A stretch of 64,000 bases of DNA, from NCBI GenBank assembly GCA_040223615.1, contig JAVKFY010000008.1:103405-167404 (forward strand), written 5' to 3'. Source of the stretch: JAVKFY01 sp040223615. Lineage in GTDB: Bacteria; Pseudomonadota; Alphaproteobacteria; GCA-2731375. This document shows positions 34,961 through 45,433 of the stretch, one piece after another; position 1 is the stretch's first letter; each line of letters opens with the position of its first letter. The position numbers and the translations under genes are program-made. A model generated the notes under the pieces. The model was not told where the DNA came from. It saw only the letters and a program-made list of their open reading frames with translations, and made no database searches.

Positions 34961-35466
34961 AGCAGGAACTCCGGCCAGCCCACGAACATGTTCAGCAGCA
35001 GCAGCGCGGCCAGCCCCCAGGCAGCGGCCAGCATGTCGTCCAGCATGATGCCGAGCCCGCCGGAGAGCCTCGTGTCGGCCCAACTCGCCGGCCATGGCTT
35101 GGCGATGTCGAGCACCCGGAACAGCAGGAAGGCCAGCACATAGGCTGGCCACGACAGCGGTACCGCCAGCAGCAGCAGCCACTGCCCGGCGACCTCGTCG
35201 ATCACCACCGCGCTGGGGTCCTTCGCGGTCTCGGCGCGCTCATACAAGTCGCCGGCCCAGCATCCCAGGCCGAACACCACCACCGTCGCCGCCAGCAGCA
35301 ACGCCGGCCCGCCGACCCACATCAAGCCGGCGCCAAGCGGCAGGGCGGCGAGCGAGCCCCAGGTCCCCGACGCCGGCCGGAGCAGCCCGATGCCGAACCA
35401 GGTGGCCAGCAGCGCCGCCGGCTGGCTCATTGGCAGTGCCGGCTTGCGCGGGGTGAACATGCCCAT
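34957..35466 (-). CDS. pgpA: Phosphatidylglycerophosphatase A
   Basis: A 169-residue inner-membrane enzyme removing phosphate from phosphatidylglycerophosphate. Seen: GIGLLRPASGTWGSLAALPLG at the N-terminus and VVIDEVAGQWLLLL, then FRVLDIAKPWPASWADTRLSGGLGIMLDDMLAA, with four hydrophobic stretches. ATG overlaps the ispDF stop by one base (TGATG). A second ATG two codons later is possible. Middle gene of the operon. Confidence 0.93.
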   Translation of the reverse strand: MGMFTPRKPALPMSQPAALLATWFGIGLLRPASGTWGSLAALPLGAGLMWVGGPALLLAATVVVFGLGCWAGDLYERAETAKDPSAVVIDEVAGQWLLLLAVPLSWPAYVLAFLLFRVLDIAKPWPASWADTRLSGGLGIMLDDMLAAAWGLAALLLLNMFVGWPEFLL

Positions 35467-36641
35467 CAATCGCTCTCCGGCAGTTGCACGGTGGCCGTGG
35501 CCGTGGCGGCAATGCCCTCGCGCCGGCCGGTGAAGCCCAATCCCTCGGTCGTGGTCGCCTTGATCGACACGGCGTCGAGCGCCAGGCCGCAGATCGCGGC
35601 GACATTCTCGCGCATCGCCTGACGGTGCGGGCCGACCTTGGGCCGTTCGCAGATCAGCGTCAGGTCGAGATGATTGAGGCGGCCGCCGCGCTTGCCGACC
35701 TCGGCGACGGCGTGCTTCAGGAACCGGTCGGAACTGGCGCCGCGCCATTGCGGGTCGGAGGGCGGAAAGTGCGCGCCGATGTCGCCGGCGCCGATGCTGC
35801 CAAGTATCGCGTCGGTCAGCGCGTGCAGGCCGACATCGGCGTCGGAGTGCCCGACCAGTGCCGCATCGTGCGCCACCATCACGCCGCACAGCATGACGTG
35901 GTCGCCGGGCCCGAAGCGGTGCACGTCGAAGCCGGCGCCGACCCGGGTCACCCAGGCGGGATTGAGCGCGCGCTCGGCGCGGACCAGGTCGGCGGCGGTG
36001 GTCACCTTGAAATTGCCCTCCTCGCCGGCGACCTCGACCACCTCCAGCCCGGCGGCCAGGGCCACCGCGACATCGTCGGTCTGGCCGTCAGCATGGAGTC
36101 CCGCGGCCCGCCGGTGCGCCGCCAGGATAGCCGCAAAATCGAAACCTTGCGGCGTCTGCGCCGCGACAAGGCCGTGACGGTCGACCTGGCCGGTCACCCG
36201 GCCGTCCGCCGTGCGTCGCAAGCTGTCGGTCACCGGCAGGGCGGGTAGCGCGCCCGGTGCCGTATCGAGCGCCATCAGCACCCGGTCAATCAGGTCGCCA
36301 GAAACCAGGGGGCGGGCGGCATCGTGGATCAGGACGCGGGCCGGCGGCTCGTGCGCCAAGGCCTCCAGGCCAGCCAAGACGCTGGCCTGCCGCGTCGCGC
36401 CGCCCGGCACCGGCGGCGACAGGTCCAGGCCTGCCACGGCGTCGTCATGAAGCGCGCGGTCGTCGGGATGGATCACCACCAGCACGCGGCTGACGCGCGG
36501 ATGCGCGACAAATGCCGCCGCAGCGTGGCGCAATATAGGCTGGCCGGCGAGAGCTGCGTATTGCTTGGGCGCGTCGGAGCCGAAGCGCTGGCCACGGCCG
36601 GCGGCCACGATCAGCGCGGCAACGGAGGAATCATCGGTCAT
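35466..36641 (-). CDS. ispDF: Bifunctional IspD/IspF, MEP pathway
   Basis: A 391-residue fusion of two enzymes of the methylerythritol phosphate isoprenoid pathway. Residues 1-~230 are IspD, the cytidylyltransferase (AALIVAAGRGQRFGSDAPKQYAALAGQPILRH, then IHDAARPLV). Residues ~240-391 are IspF, the cyclodiphosphate synthase (GAGFDVHRFGPGDHVMLCGV with metal-binding Asp/His, then GHSDADVGLHALTDAILGSIGAGDIGAHFPPSDP). Fusion of these two is typical of many alphaproteobacteria. Divergent from dusB; first gene of ispDF-pgpA-pncC. Confidence 0.97.
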   Translation of the reverse strand: MTDDSSVAALIVAAGRGQRFGSDAPKQYAALAGQPILRHAAAAFVAHPRVSRVLVVIHPDDRALHDDAVAGLDLSPPVPGGATRQASVLAGLEALAHEPPARVLIHDAARPLVSGDLIDRVLMALDTAPGALPALPVTDSLRRTADGRVTGQVDRHGLVAAQTPQGFDFAAILAAHRRAAGLHADGQTDDVAVALAAGLEVVEVAGEEGNFKVTTAADLVRAERALNPAWVTRVGAGFDVHRFGPGDHVMLCGVMVAHDAALVGHSDADVGLHALTDAILGSIGAGDIGAHFPPSDPQWRGASSDRFLKHAVAEVGKRGGRLNHLDLTLICERPKVGPHRQAMRENVAAICGLALDAVSIKATTTEGLGFTGRREGIAATATATVQLPESD

Positions 36642-36706
36642 CGGGATTCAAGTCTGCGGCCCGGTCCCCTGCGACGCAATGGCGCGACGCACACGGTCAT
36701 GTTGCA

Positions 36707-36735
36707 TTGCACAACGACCTGCCCGTATGTATGCT
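36707..36735 (+). promoter_or_regulatory. Candidate sigma-70-type promoter for dusB-ntrBC
   Basis: TTGCAC (36707-36712), a 17-nt spacer and TATGCT (36730-36735) lie 40 nt before the dusB start, a good match in spacing and partial match in hexamers. Confidence 0.4.
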
Positions 36736-36749
36736 TCTGGTTTGGGCAG

Positions 36750-36767
36750 TTTGACAAAGTGGTCAAA
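36750..36767. promoter_or_regulatory. Inverted repeat between promoter and dusB
   Basis: TTTGAC-N6-GTCAAA, perfect 6-bp arms, sits just downstream of the candidate promoter and 8 nt before the dusB start. Position suggests a repressor operator or a control point for translation. The regulator is unknown. Confidence 0.4.
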
Positions 36768-36775
36768 AACTAGGC

Positions 36776-37759
36776 ATGCAGATTGGCCCGCACGCATTGA
36801 ACGATCCGGTGATCCTGGCACCGATGTCAGGGATCACCGACGCACCGTTCCGCCGGCTGGTGCGCCGGCACGGCGTCGGTATGACCGTGACCGAGATGAT
36901 CGCCGGGGCGGCACAGCTGCGTCACTCGCCGCTGGCGACAGAACGCGTGCGTCGCGACGCGGACGAACGACCGTTCGTGATCCAGCTCGTCGGCTGCCGG
37001 CCGGAGGACATGGGCGAGGCGGCTCGCCACGCCGTCCGCTGCGGCGCCGACATCGTCGACATCAACATGGGTTGCCCGGCGCGCAAGGTGGTCGGCGGCG
37101 AGGCCGGCTCGGCGCTGATGCGCGACGAGGACAGTGCCGCGCGGATCATCGACGCGGTGGTGCGCGGCGCCGGCGAGGTGCCGGTGACGCTGAAGATGCG
37201 TACCGGCTGGGACGCCGACAACCGCAACGCGCCGCACCTGGCCGCGCGCGCCGAGGCGCTGGGCGTGCAGGCGGTAACCGTGCATGGGCGGACGCGGGCG
37301 CAACGCTTCGAGGGCCGCGCCGACTGGCGCTTCATCGCCGAGGTGAAGGCGGCGGTCTCGATCCCGGTGATCGCGAACGGCGACCTCAGCGAGATCGGCG
37401 ATGCCACGGCGATGCTGCGTCAGTCCGGCGCCGACGCGGTGATGGTCGGACGCGCGGCGCGCGGCCGGCCATGGTTCTGCGCCCAGGTCGCCGACGCGCT
37501 GGCTGGCCGGCCGGTACGACAGGCGCCCGATCTCGCCATGCGCCGCGACCTGGCGCTGGAACACTACGAGGCGATGCTGGCGCACTACGGCGTCGAGCGC
37601 GGGCGACGCATGGCTCGTAAGCACCTGGACTGGTCGATGGCCGACGCCGGGATTCCCGGTGACGCACGCCATGCCGTGAAGACCGCCGACGACCCCGGCG
37701 CCGTGCGGCGGTTGCTCGCCGACGCCTTCGCGCGGGCCGGCGAACGGGAGGCGGCGTGA
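36776..37759 (+). CDS. dusB: tRNA-dihydrouridine synthase (NifR3/DusB-like)
   Basis: A 327-residue FMN enzyme reducing uridines in the tRNA D-loop. Seen: VILAPMSGITDAPFRRLVRRHG, IQLVGCRPEDMGEAAR, DINMGCPARKVVGGEAGSALM with the catalytic Cys, VTVHGRTRAQRFEGRADW, IPVIANGD and AVMVGRAARGRPW. Known as nifR3 when upstream of ntrBC, as here. Its stop overlaps the ntrB ATG by one base, so this gene heads the nitrogen-regulation operon. Confidence 0.96.
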   Translation: MQIGPHALNDPVILAPMSGITDAPFRRLVRRHGVGMTVTEMIAGAAQLRHSPLATERVRRDADERPFVIQLVGCRPEDMGEAARHAVRCGADIVDINMGCPARKVVGGEAGSALMRDEDSAARIIDAVVRGAGEVPVTLKMRTGWDADNRNAPHLAARAEALGVQAVTVHGRTRAQRFEGRADWRFIAEVKAAVSIPVIANGDLSEIGDATAMLRQSGADAVMVGRAARGRPWFCAQVADALAGRPVRQAPDLAMRRDLALEHYEAMLAHYGVERGRRMARKHLDWSMADAGIPGDARHAVKTADDPGAVRRLLADAFARAGEREAA

Positions 37760-38846
37760 TGATGGACATTGCCGACCCGCGCCTGCCGCTGTCCGCCGAC
37801 GACATCCTGCTGGCGCTGCCCGATCCGGTGCTGGCGCTCGACGGCGACAACGTCATCCGCTACGCCAACCAGGGCGCGGAGGAGCTGTGGCAGACCAGCG
37901 CCAGTCAGCTTTGCCGCGGCCGGCTGCAGGATTTCGTGCCGTTCGGCAGCCCGCTGCTGGCGCTGGCGGACCGCGTGCGGGCGGAACAGTCGACGATGTC
38001 GGAGCACGAGATCGACATCTCCACGCCACGGATCGGACCGCGCCTGGTCTCTGTCACCGCCTCGCCGCTGCTCGGGCACGACGGCGTGTTGCTGTTGCTG
38101 CACGAGAACTCGATCGCTTCGAAGATGGACCGCGCGCTGCTGCATCGCGGCGCGGCGCGCATGGTGACCTCGATGGCCGCCGTGCTGGCGCACGAGGTGA
38201 AGAACCCCCTGTCCGGCATTCGCGGCGCGGCGCAGCTGCTCGACCGCAGCCTGGAGGCCGACGACCGGGTCCTGACGACGCTGATCTGCGACGAGAGCGA
38301 CCGCATCTGCACCCTGGTCGACCGCATGGAGATGTTCAACGACAAGCCGATCGAGCGGCAGGCGGTGAACATTCACCGGGTGCTGGAACGCGTCCGCATG
38401 GTGGCCGAGAACGGCTTCGGCGAGAGCGCGCGGTTCCAGGAACAGTACGACCCGTCGCTGCCGGCGGTGCTCGGCGATTTCGACCTGCTGGTTCAGGTGT
38501 TCATGAACCTGGTGAAGAACGCCGCCGAGGCGGTGCCGGCGTCGGGCGGCGAGATCGTGCTGGCGACCGCCTATCGCCATGGCGTGCGGCTGGCGATCCC
38601 GGCCAGCGCGGCGCCGGTGCGGCTGCCGCTGGAAATCTCGGTGACCGACAATGGCGGCGGCGTGCCGGAGGAGATCCGCACCCACCTGTTCGATCCGTTC
38701 GTCACCACCAAGGCAAGCGGCGCCGGTCTCGGCCTGGCGCTGGTCGCCAAGATCGTCAACGACCATGGCGGCGTGGTCGAGTGCGTGCCCAGGGTTCGGG
38801 GCACCACGTTCAAGGTCATGCTGCCCGTCCATGAAGGTGAGGCGCC

Positions 38847-38850
<4 letters not shown>
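37759..38850 (+). CDS. ntrB: Nitrogen regulation sensor kinase NtrB
   Basis: A 363-residue soluble histidine kinase. N-terminal PAS domain (residues ~10-120), the phospho-acceptor histidine in VLAHEVKNPLSGIRGAAQLL, and the ATPase region with NLVKNAAEAV, DNGGGVPEEIRTHLFDPFVTTKASGAGLGLAL. It phosphorylates NtrC under nitrogen limitation and is checked by PII. Two adjacent ATGs exist after an in-frame GTG; the first ATG overlaps the dusB stop. ATGA overlap with ntrC. Confidence 0.96.
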
Positions 38851-40289
<1,439 letters not shown>

Positions 40290-40382
40290 CCCGTTAAATG
40301 GGCCCTGCCGCGCGTCATCGCGGCGTAGAATGCTCGGTGCCGGAAATCGTCGGCGTGGCGGGTGACGGCGACCGAGGTGTTG

Positions 40383-42629
40383 ATGGCATCAACGACCGAC
40401 TTCAGCGCGCTCGATTTTTCCAAGGCCAGACGCTGGCGCCGCTGGGCCAACCGCGTCGGCCTGGCGCGCAAGCTTGCCTACGGGCTGGCCGCGGCGGTGA
40501 TCGCCTGCGGCCTGGCGACCTATGCGCTGTGGAGCGACTCGATCCCGATCGGCGGTTCGCCAGACGAGGTGCTGGCGCTGCTGATCGTCGACCTGGTGCT
40601 GCTGCTCTCGCTCGGCACCCTGATCGCGCGCCAGCTTGCGCAACTGTGGGCGAATCGTCAGAGCGGCGGTATCGGCTCGCGCCTGCACCTGCGCATGGTC
40701 GCCTGGTTTTCCGCGCTCGCCGTGGCGCCGGCGATCGTCACAGCGGTGTTCTCCGCTGTGTTTTTCCACTTCGGCGTGCAGAGCTGGTTCTCCGACTCGG
40801 TGCGGACCGCGGTGGAGGAATCCGTCGCCGTGGCAGAGGCCTATGTCGACGAGCACCGCAACGCGATCCGCGCCGACGTGCTCGCGATGGCCGCCGATCT
40901 GAACCGCCTGGCGCCACAGCTGATCCAGCGGCCGCCGCTGTTCAACCAGGTGCTGACCGCGCAGGCCGCGCTGCGGTCGCTGTCGGAGGCGACGGTGTTC
41001 GATTCCTCCGGCCGCATCCTGGCGCGCACCACGCTGAGCCTGGCGGCGGCGTTCGAGACCGTGCCGGTGAATGCGCTGGACGAAGCCCAGGGCGGCGACG
41101 TGGTGATCTTCACCACCGGCACCGAGGACCAGGTCCAGGCGCTGGTGCGGCTCGACCAGATGCTCGACTCCTATCTCTACGTCGGGCGCTTCGTCGATCA
41201 GACGGTGCTGAACCATGTGCGCCAGACCCGGCAGGCGGCGGCGCAGTATCGCCAGCTCGAGGGCGCCCGCTCGTCGATCCAGCTGACCTCGGCGGCGATC
41301 TTCATCATCGTCGCGATGATGCTGCTGCTGGCCGCCGTGTGGCTCGGCCTGAACTTCGCCAACCGGCTGGTGCGGCCGATCGGCGACCTGGCGAACGTCG
41401 CGGACCGGGTACGCCAGGGCGACTTCGGCGCCCGGGTGCCGGTGCGCGGCCAGTCCGACGAGCTCGGCATGCTGGCGCGCACCTTCAACCGCATGACCCG
41501 CCAGCTCGACCACCAGCGCTCCGAGCTGATCGAAGCGAACAAGAAGATGGACCGCCGGCGCCGCTTCACCGAGGCGGTGCTCTCCGGCGTCTCGGCCGGC
41601 GTCATCGGCGTCGACGGCGAGGGCCGGATCAGCTTCCCCAACAGTTCCGCCGCGCGGCTGCTGCGCACCGAGATGACCGACCTGGTCGGCCAGCCGCTGG
41701 CGCTGGTGATCCCGGAGATGGCCGACCTGCTGGCCGAGGCCAAGGCGCGGCCCGGACGGACGGCGGAAGGCCAGGTCGACCTGGAGCGTAACGACCGGCG
41801 CCACGCGCTGCTGGTGCGGGTCAGTGCCGACCGTGGACGCGATGGCGCGCAACAGGGTTACGTGGTCACCTTCGACGACGTAACCGAACTGGTGGCGGCA
41901 CAGCGCACCGCCGCCTGGGCCGACGTGGCGCGGCGCATCGCGCACGAGATCAAGAACCCGCTGACACCGATTCAGCTTTCCGCCGAACGCCTCAAGCGGC
42001 GCTACCTGAAGCAGATCGAGGAAGACCCCCAGACCTTCCTGCGCTGCACCGACACCATCATCCGCCAGGTCGGCGACATCGGCCGCATGGTCGACGAGTT
42101 TTCCGCCTTCGCGCGGATGCCGGCGCCGGCGATGCAGACCGTCGACATCGTGGAGGTGTTGCGCCAGGCCCTGTTCGCGCAGCAGATCGCCAACGGCGGG
42201 ATCAGCTATGAAGCGGCCCTGCCGACCGCCCCGGTCTGGCTCAGCGGCGATCCGCGCCAGCTCGGCCAGGTGTTCACAAATTTACTGAAGAATGCGGCGG
42301 AAGCAATTGAAGGAAAACCTGAAAATACCGACGCCAGTAAGCCCGAAGGGGCGATTGCCGTGACCGTCGAAGAGCGCGAATCGGAGGTGGTGATCAGCAT
42401 AGCCGACGACGGCCGCGGGTTGCCGATGGAGCTGTCCGACCGGCTTACCGAGCCCTATGTCACCACGCGGTCCAAGGGCACCGGCCTGGGGCTGGCGATC
42501 GTGCGCAAGATCGTCGACGACCATGGCGGCAAGCTGCGGCTGGAGAACGGTGCCAAGGGCGGCGCGGTCGCCATTCTGACGCTGGCGCTGCCGGCGGTAG
42601 CCAGCATGGAGGCGACGCGTGGCGGGTGA
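40383..42629 (+). CDS. ntrY: Membrane sensor kinase NtrY
   Basis: A 748-residue histidine kinase. Three or four membrane helices (residues ~30-110 and ~300-320) flank a periplasmic region; a HAMP domain (ANRLVRPIGDLANVADRVRQGDFGARV), a PAS domain, the histidine in IAHEIKNPLTPIQLSAERL, and the ATPase motifs NLLKNAAEAI and ADDGRGLP follow. Pairs with NtrX and affects nitrogen and respiratory or redox control in alphaproteobacteria. GAGG 5 nt before ATG 40383 sets the start over GTG 40362. Overlaps ntrX by 11 nt. Confidence 0.95.
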   Translation: MASTTDFSALDFSKARRWRRWANRVGLARKLAYGLAAAVIACGLATYALWSDSIPIGGSPDEVLALLIVDLVLLLSLGTLIARQLAQLWANRQSGGIGSRLHLRMVAWFSALAVAPAIVTAVFSAVFFHFGVQSWFSDSVRTAVEESVAVAEAYVDEHRNAIRADVLAMAADLNRLAPQLIQRPPLFNQVLTAQAALRSLSEATVFDSSGRILARTTLSLAAAFETVPVNALDEAQGGDVVIFTTGTEDQVQALVRLDQMLDSYLYVGRFVDQTVLNHVRQTRQAAAQYRQLEGARSSIQLTSAAIFIIVAMMLLLAAVWLGLNFANRLVRPIGDLANVADRVRQGDFGARVPVRGQSDELGMLARTFNRMTRQLDHQRSELIEANKKMDRRRRFTEAVLSGVSAGVIGVDGEGRISFPNSSAARLLRTEMTDLVGQPLALVIPEMADLLAEAKARPGRTAEGQVDLERNDRRHALLVRVSADRGRDGAQQGYVVTFDDVTELVAAQRTAAWADVARRIAHEIKNPLTPIQLSAERLKRRYLKQIEEDPQTFLRCTDTIIRQVGDIGRMVDEFSAFARMPAPAMQTVDIVEVLRQALFAQQIANGGISYEAALPTAPVWLSGDPRQLGQVFTNLLKNAAEAIEGKPENTDASKPEGAIAVTVEERESEVVISIADDGRGLPMELSDRLTEPYVTTRSKGTGLGLAIVRKIVDDHGGKLRLENGAKGGAVAILTLALPAVASMEATRGG

Positions 42630-44016
42630 CCTGCTGATCGTCGACGACGAGCTCGACAACCGCGAGCTGATCGCCGAGGTGCTGAGCGACGAGGGCTACG
42701 CGCCGCGCACCGCCGCCGACAGCACCCAGACACTGGCGGCGCTGGCCGCGCGCCGGCCGCAGCTGGTGCTGCTCGACATCTGGCTGCAGGGCTCGAAGAT
42801 GGACGGGCTGGAGCTGCTCGACCACATCAAGGCGCAGCATCCCGATTTGCCGGTGGTGATGATCTCCGGCCACGGCAACATCGAGACGGCAGTCTCGGCG
42901 ATCAAGCGCGGCGCCTACGATTTCATCGAAAAGCCATTCGAGACCGACCGCCTGTTGCTGGTGATCCAGCGCGCGATCGAGGCGGCGAAGCTGACGCGCG
43001 AGAACGCCGAATTGCGCCAGCGCGTCGGCCGCGACTCGGAGATGGTCGGCGGCAGTTCCGGCCTGGGGCAGGTCGCCAACGCCATCGAGAGGGTCGCGCG
43101 CACCGGCAGCCGGGTGCTGATCAGCGGCCCGGCCGGCGTCGGCAAGGAGATCGCAGCGCGCCGGCTGCACAGCCTGTCGAGCCGTGACGACGGGCCGTTC
43201 GTGGTGATCAATGCCGCGACGATGGCCCCGAACCTGGTCGAGATCGAATTGTTCGGGATCGAGGAGGGCGCACTCGGCAACGAGGGCAACCGGCGCATCG
43301 GCGTGTTCGAGCAGGCGCACGGCGGCACGCTGCTGCTCGACGAGGTCGCCGACATGCCCTACGAGACCCAGGGCAAGATCCTGCGCGTGCTGGTCGACCA
43401 GACCTTCCAGCGGGTCGGCGGCGGCACCGACGTGCAGGTCGATGTCCGCGTGGTGAGCGCGTCGAGCCGCGACCTGCGCGTCGAGATCGACGCCGGGCGG
43501 TTCCGCGAGGACCTGTACCACCGGCTCTCGGTGGTGCCGATCCGGATCCCGCCGTTGCGCGAGCGGCGCGACGACATCGCGCCGCTGGTCGAGCATTTCA
43601 TGGCGCGCTCGTCGCAGGTTCTCGGCCTGCCGGCGCGGCAGATCGGCGACGACGCGCTGGCGATCCTGCAGGGCTACGACTGGCCCGGCAACGTGCGGCA
43701 GTTGCGCAATATCGTGGAACGGCTGCTGATCATGGCGCCGGGCGATGCCGGCGAGGTGATCGGCGCCGACATGCTGCCGCCGGAGATCACCATGGCGACC
43801 CCGCCGGCGCTGCAGGGCGACGCGGCGGGCCAGGTCATGACGTTGCCGCTGCGCGAGGCGCGCGAGGTGTTCGAGCGCGAATACCTGGCGGCGCAGATCA
43901 ATCGCTTCGGCGGCAACATCTCGCGCACCGCCGAGTTCGTCGGCATGGAACGCTCCGCCCTGCACCGCAAGCTGAAGTCGCTCGGGCTCAACACCAGGTT
44001 CGCCGGCGGCGGCTGA
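42619..44016 (+). CDS. ntrX: Response regulator NtrX
   Basis: A 465-residue NtrC-family regulator. Receiver domain with acceptor Asp in LVLLDIWLQGSKMDG, an AAA+ domain with altered Walker A (GPAGVGKEIAA) and a C-terminal helix-turn-helix (FGGNISRTAEFVGMERSALHRKLKSLG). The GAFTGA loop needed for sigma-54 contact reads GALGNE, so it probably does not open sigma-54 promoters and acts as a DNA-binding regulator or repressor, as known for NtrX. GTG start inside the ntrY end. Confidence 0.95.
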   Translation: MAGDLLIVDDELDNRELIAEVLSDEGYAPRTAADSTQTLAALAARRPQLVLLDIWLQGSKMDGLELLDHIKAQHPDLPVVMISGHGNIETAVSAIKRGAYDFIEKPFETDRLLLVIQRAIEAAKLTRENAELRQRVGRDSEMVGGSSGLGQVANAIERVARTGSRVLISGPAGVGKEIAARRLHSLSSRDDGPFVVINAATMAPNLVEIELFGIEEGALGNEGNRRIGVFEQAHGGTLLLDEVADMPYETQGKILRVLVDQTFQRVGGGTDVQVDVRVVSASSRDLRVEIDAGRFREDLYHRLSVVPIRIPPLRERRDDIAPLVEHFMARSSQVLGLPARQIGDDALAILQGYDWPGNVRQLRNIVERLLIMAPGDAGEVIGADMLPPEITMATPPALQGDAAGQVMTLPLREAREVFEREYLAAQINRFGGNISRTAEFVGMERSALHRKLKSLGLNTRFAGGG

Positions 44017-44047
44017 CGCCGCGGCTGGACATAGGGGACGCGCGGTC

Positions 44048-45424
44048 ATGAAGGTCATCGTCTGCGGCGCCGGCCAGGTCGGCTACGCCATCGCCCGCCA
44101 CCTGGCCGGCGAGCACAACGACGTCACCGTCATCGAGCAGGATCCGATGCTGGTGCAGCGGGTCAACGACACGCTGGACGTGCAGGGCATGCAGGGCTTC
44201 GCCTCGCAGCCCGACATGCTGGAGCGCGCCGGCGCGCCGGACGCCGACATGATCATCGCCGTGACCTATGCCGACGAGGTCAACATGGTCGCCTGTCAGG
44301 TCGCGCATTCGCTGTTCAACGTGCCGACCAAGATCGCCCGGATCCGCGAGCAGACCTACCTGCGGCCGATCTGGCGCGACCTGTTCAGCCGCGACCACAT
44401 GCCGATCGACGTGATCATCTCGCCGGAGGTGGAGGTGGCGCGCGCCGTCGACCGGCGCCTGCATGTGCCCGGCGCCTTCGACACCATCCCGTTCGCCGAC
44501 GAGAAGGTGCGCGTGGTCGGCGTCAGCCTGGACGACGACTGTCCGATCCTCGACACGCCGCTGCGCCAGCTCACCGAGCTGTTCCCCGATCTCAACATCG
44601 TCGTCGTCGCCATCGTGCGCGGCGACCGCATGATCGTGCCCTCGGGCGACGACCAGATGCTGGCCGGCGACGACCTCTACTTCGTCGCCGAGGCGGGCCA
44701 CGTCACCCGGGCGCTGTCGCTGTTCGGGCACGAGGAGCGCGAGGCCCGGCGCATCATCATCATCGGCGGCGGTCACATCGGCCTGGGCGTGGCGCAGCAG
44801 CTTGAGGAATCCGGCGCCGGCGTTCGCACCAAGCTGATCGAGCTGGACAAGGCGCGCGCGGAATTCGCCGCCGAGCACCTGGAGCGCACCGTGGTGATCA
44901 ACGGCGACGCGCTGGACGGCGAGATTCTGATCGAGGCCAACGTCCGCGAGACCGAGACCGTGGTCGCGGTCACCAACGACGACGAGACCAACATCCTGAC
45001 CTCGCTGCTGGCGAAGAAATACGGCTGCGGACGCGTCGTCACGCTGGTCAACAACACCAGCTACGCGCCGCTGATCCGCTCGCTCGGCATCGACGCGGCG
45101 GTGAACCCGCGCGCCACCACTGTTTCCACCATCCTGCAACACGTGCGTCGCGGCCGGATCCGCGGCCTGCACAGCCTGCGCGACGGCATGGCCGAGGTCA
45201 TCGAGGTGGAGGCGCTGGAAACCTCCGGGCTGGTCGGCACGCCGCTGCGCGAGGCCAAGATTCCGTCCGGCGTGATCGTCGGCGCGGTGGTGCGTGGCGA
45301 CGAGGTCATCATCCCGCGCGGCGATACCGTGGTTCAGGTCAAGGACCGCGTGATCATGTTCGCGCTGGCCGACAAGGTGCGCGAGGTGGAGAAGATGTTC
45401 ACGGTGCGCATCGACTTCTTCTAG
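44048..45424 (+). CDS. trkA: Trk potassium uptake regulatory subunit TrkA
   Basis: A 458-residue peripheral protein with two RCK modules: MKVIVCGAGQVGYAIARHLAGEHNDVTVIEQD (NAD-binding GxGxxG) and RRIIIIGGGHIGLGVAQQLEESGAGVRTKLIELD, each followed by an RCK_C domain. It gates the TrkH channel in response to nucleotides. Located between ntrX and trkH, a linkage typical of the Rhodospirillales. Confidence 0.96.
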   Translation: MKVIVCGAGQVGYAIARHLAGEHNDVTVIEQDPMLVQRVNDTLDVQGMQGFASQPDMLERAGAPDADMIIAVTYADEVNMVACQVAHSLFNVPTKIARIREQTYLRPIWRDLFSRDHMPIDVIISPEVEVARAVDRRLHVPGAFDTIPFADEKVRVVGVSLDDDCPILDTPLRQLTELFPDLNIVVVAIVRGDRMIVPSGDDQMLAGDDLYFVAEAGHVTRALSLFGHEEREARRIIIIGGGHIGLGVAQQLEESGAGVRTKLIELDKARAEFAAEHLERTVVINGDALDGEILIEANVRETETVVAVTNDDETNILTSLLAKKYGCGRVVTLVNNTSYAPLIRSLGIDAAVNPRATTVSTILQHVRRGRIRGLHSLRDGMAEVIEVEALETSGLVGTPLREAKIPSGVIVGAVVRGDEVIIPRGDTVVQVKDRVIMFALADKVREVEKMFTVRIDFF

Positions 45425-45433
45425 GACCCGGAT

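Noticed and set aside
36751..36756. TTGACA before dusB as a -35 box
   Set aside because: It is only about 20 nt before the start codon, leaving no room for a -10 element and transcript start; it is better explained as half of the inverted repeat.
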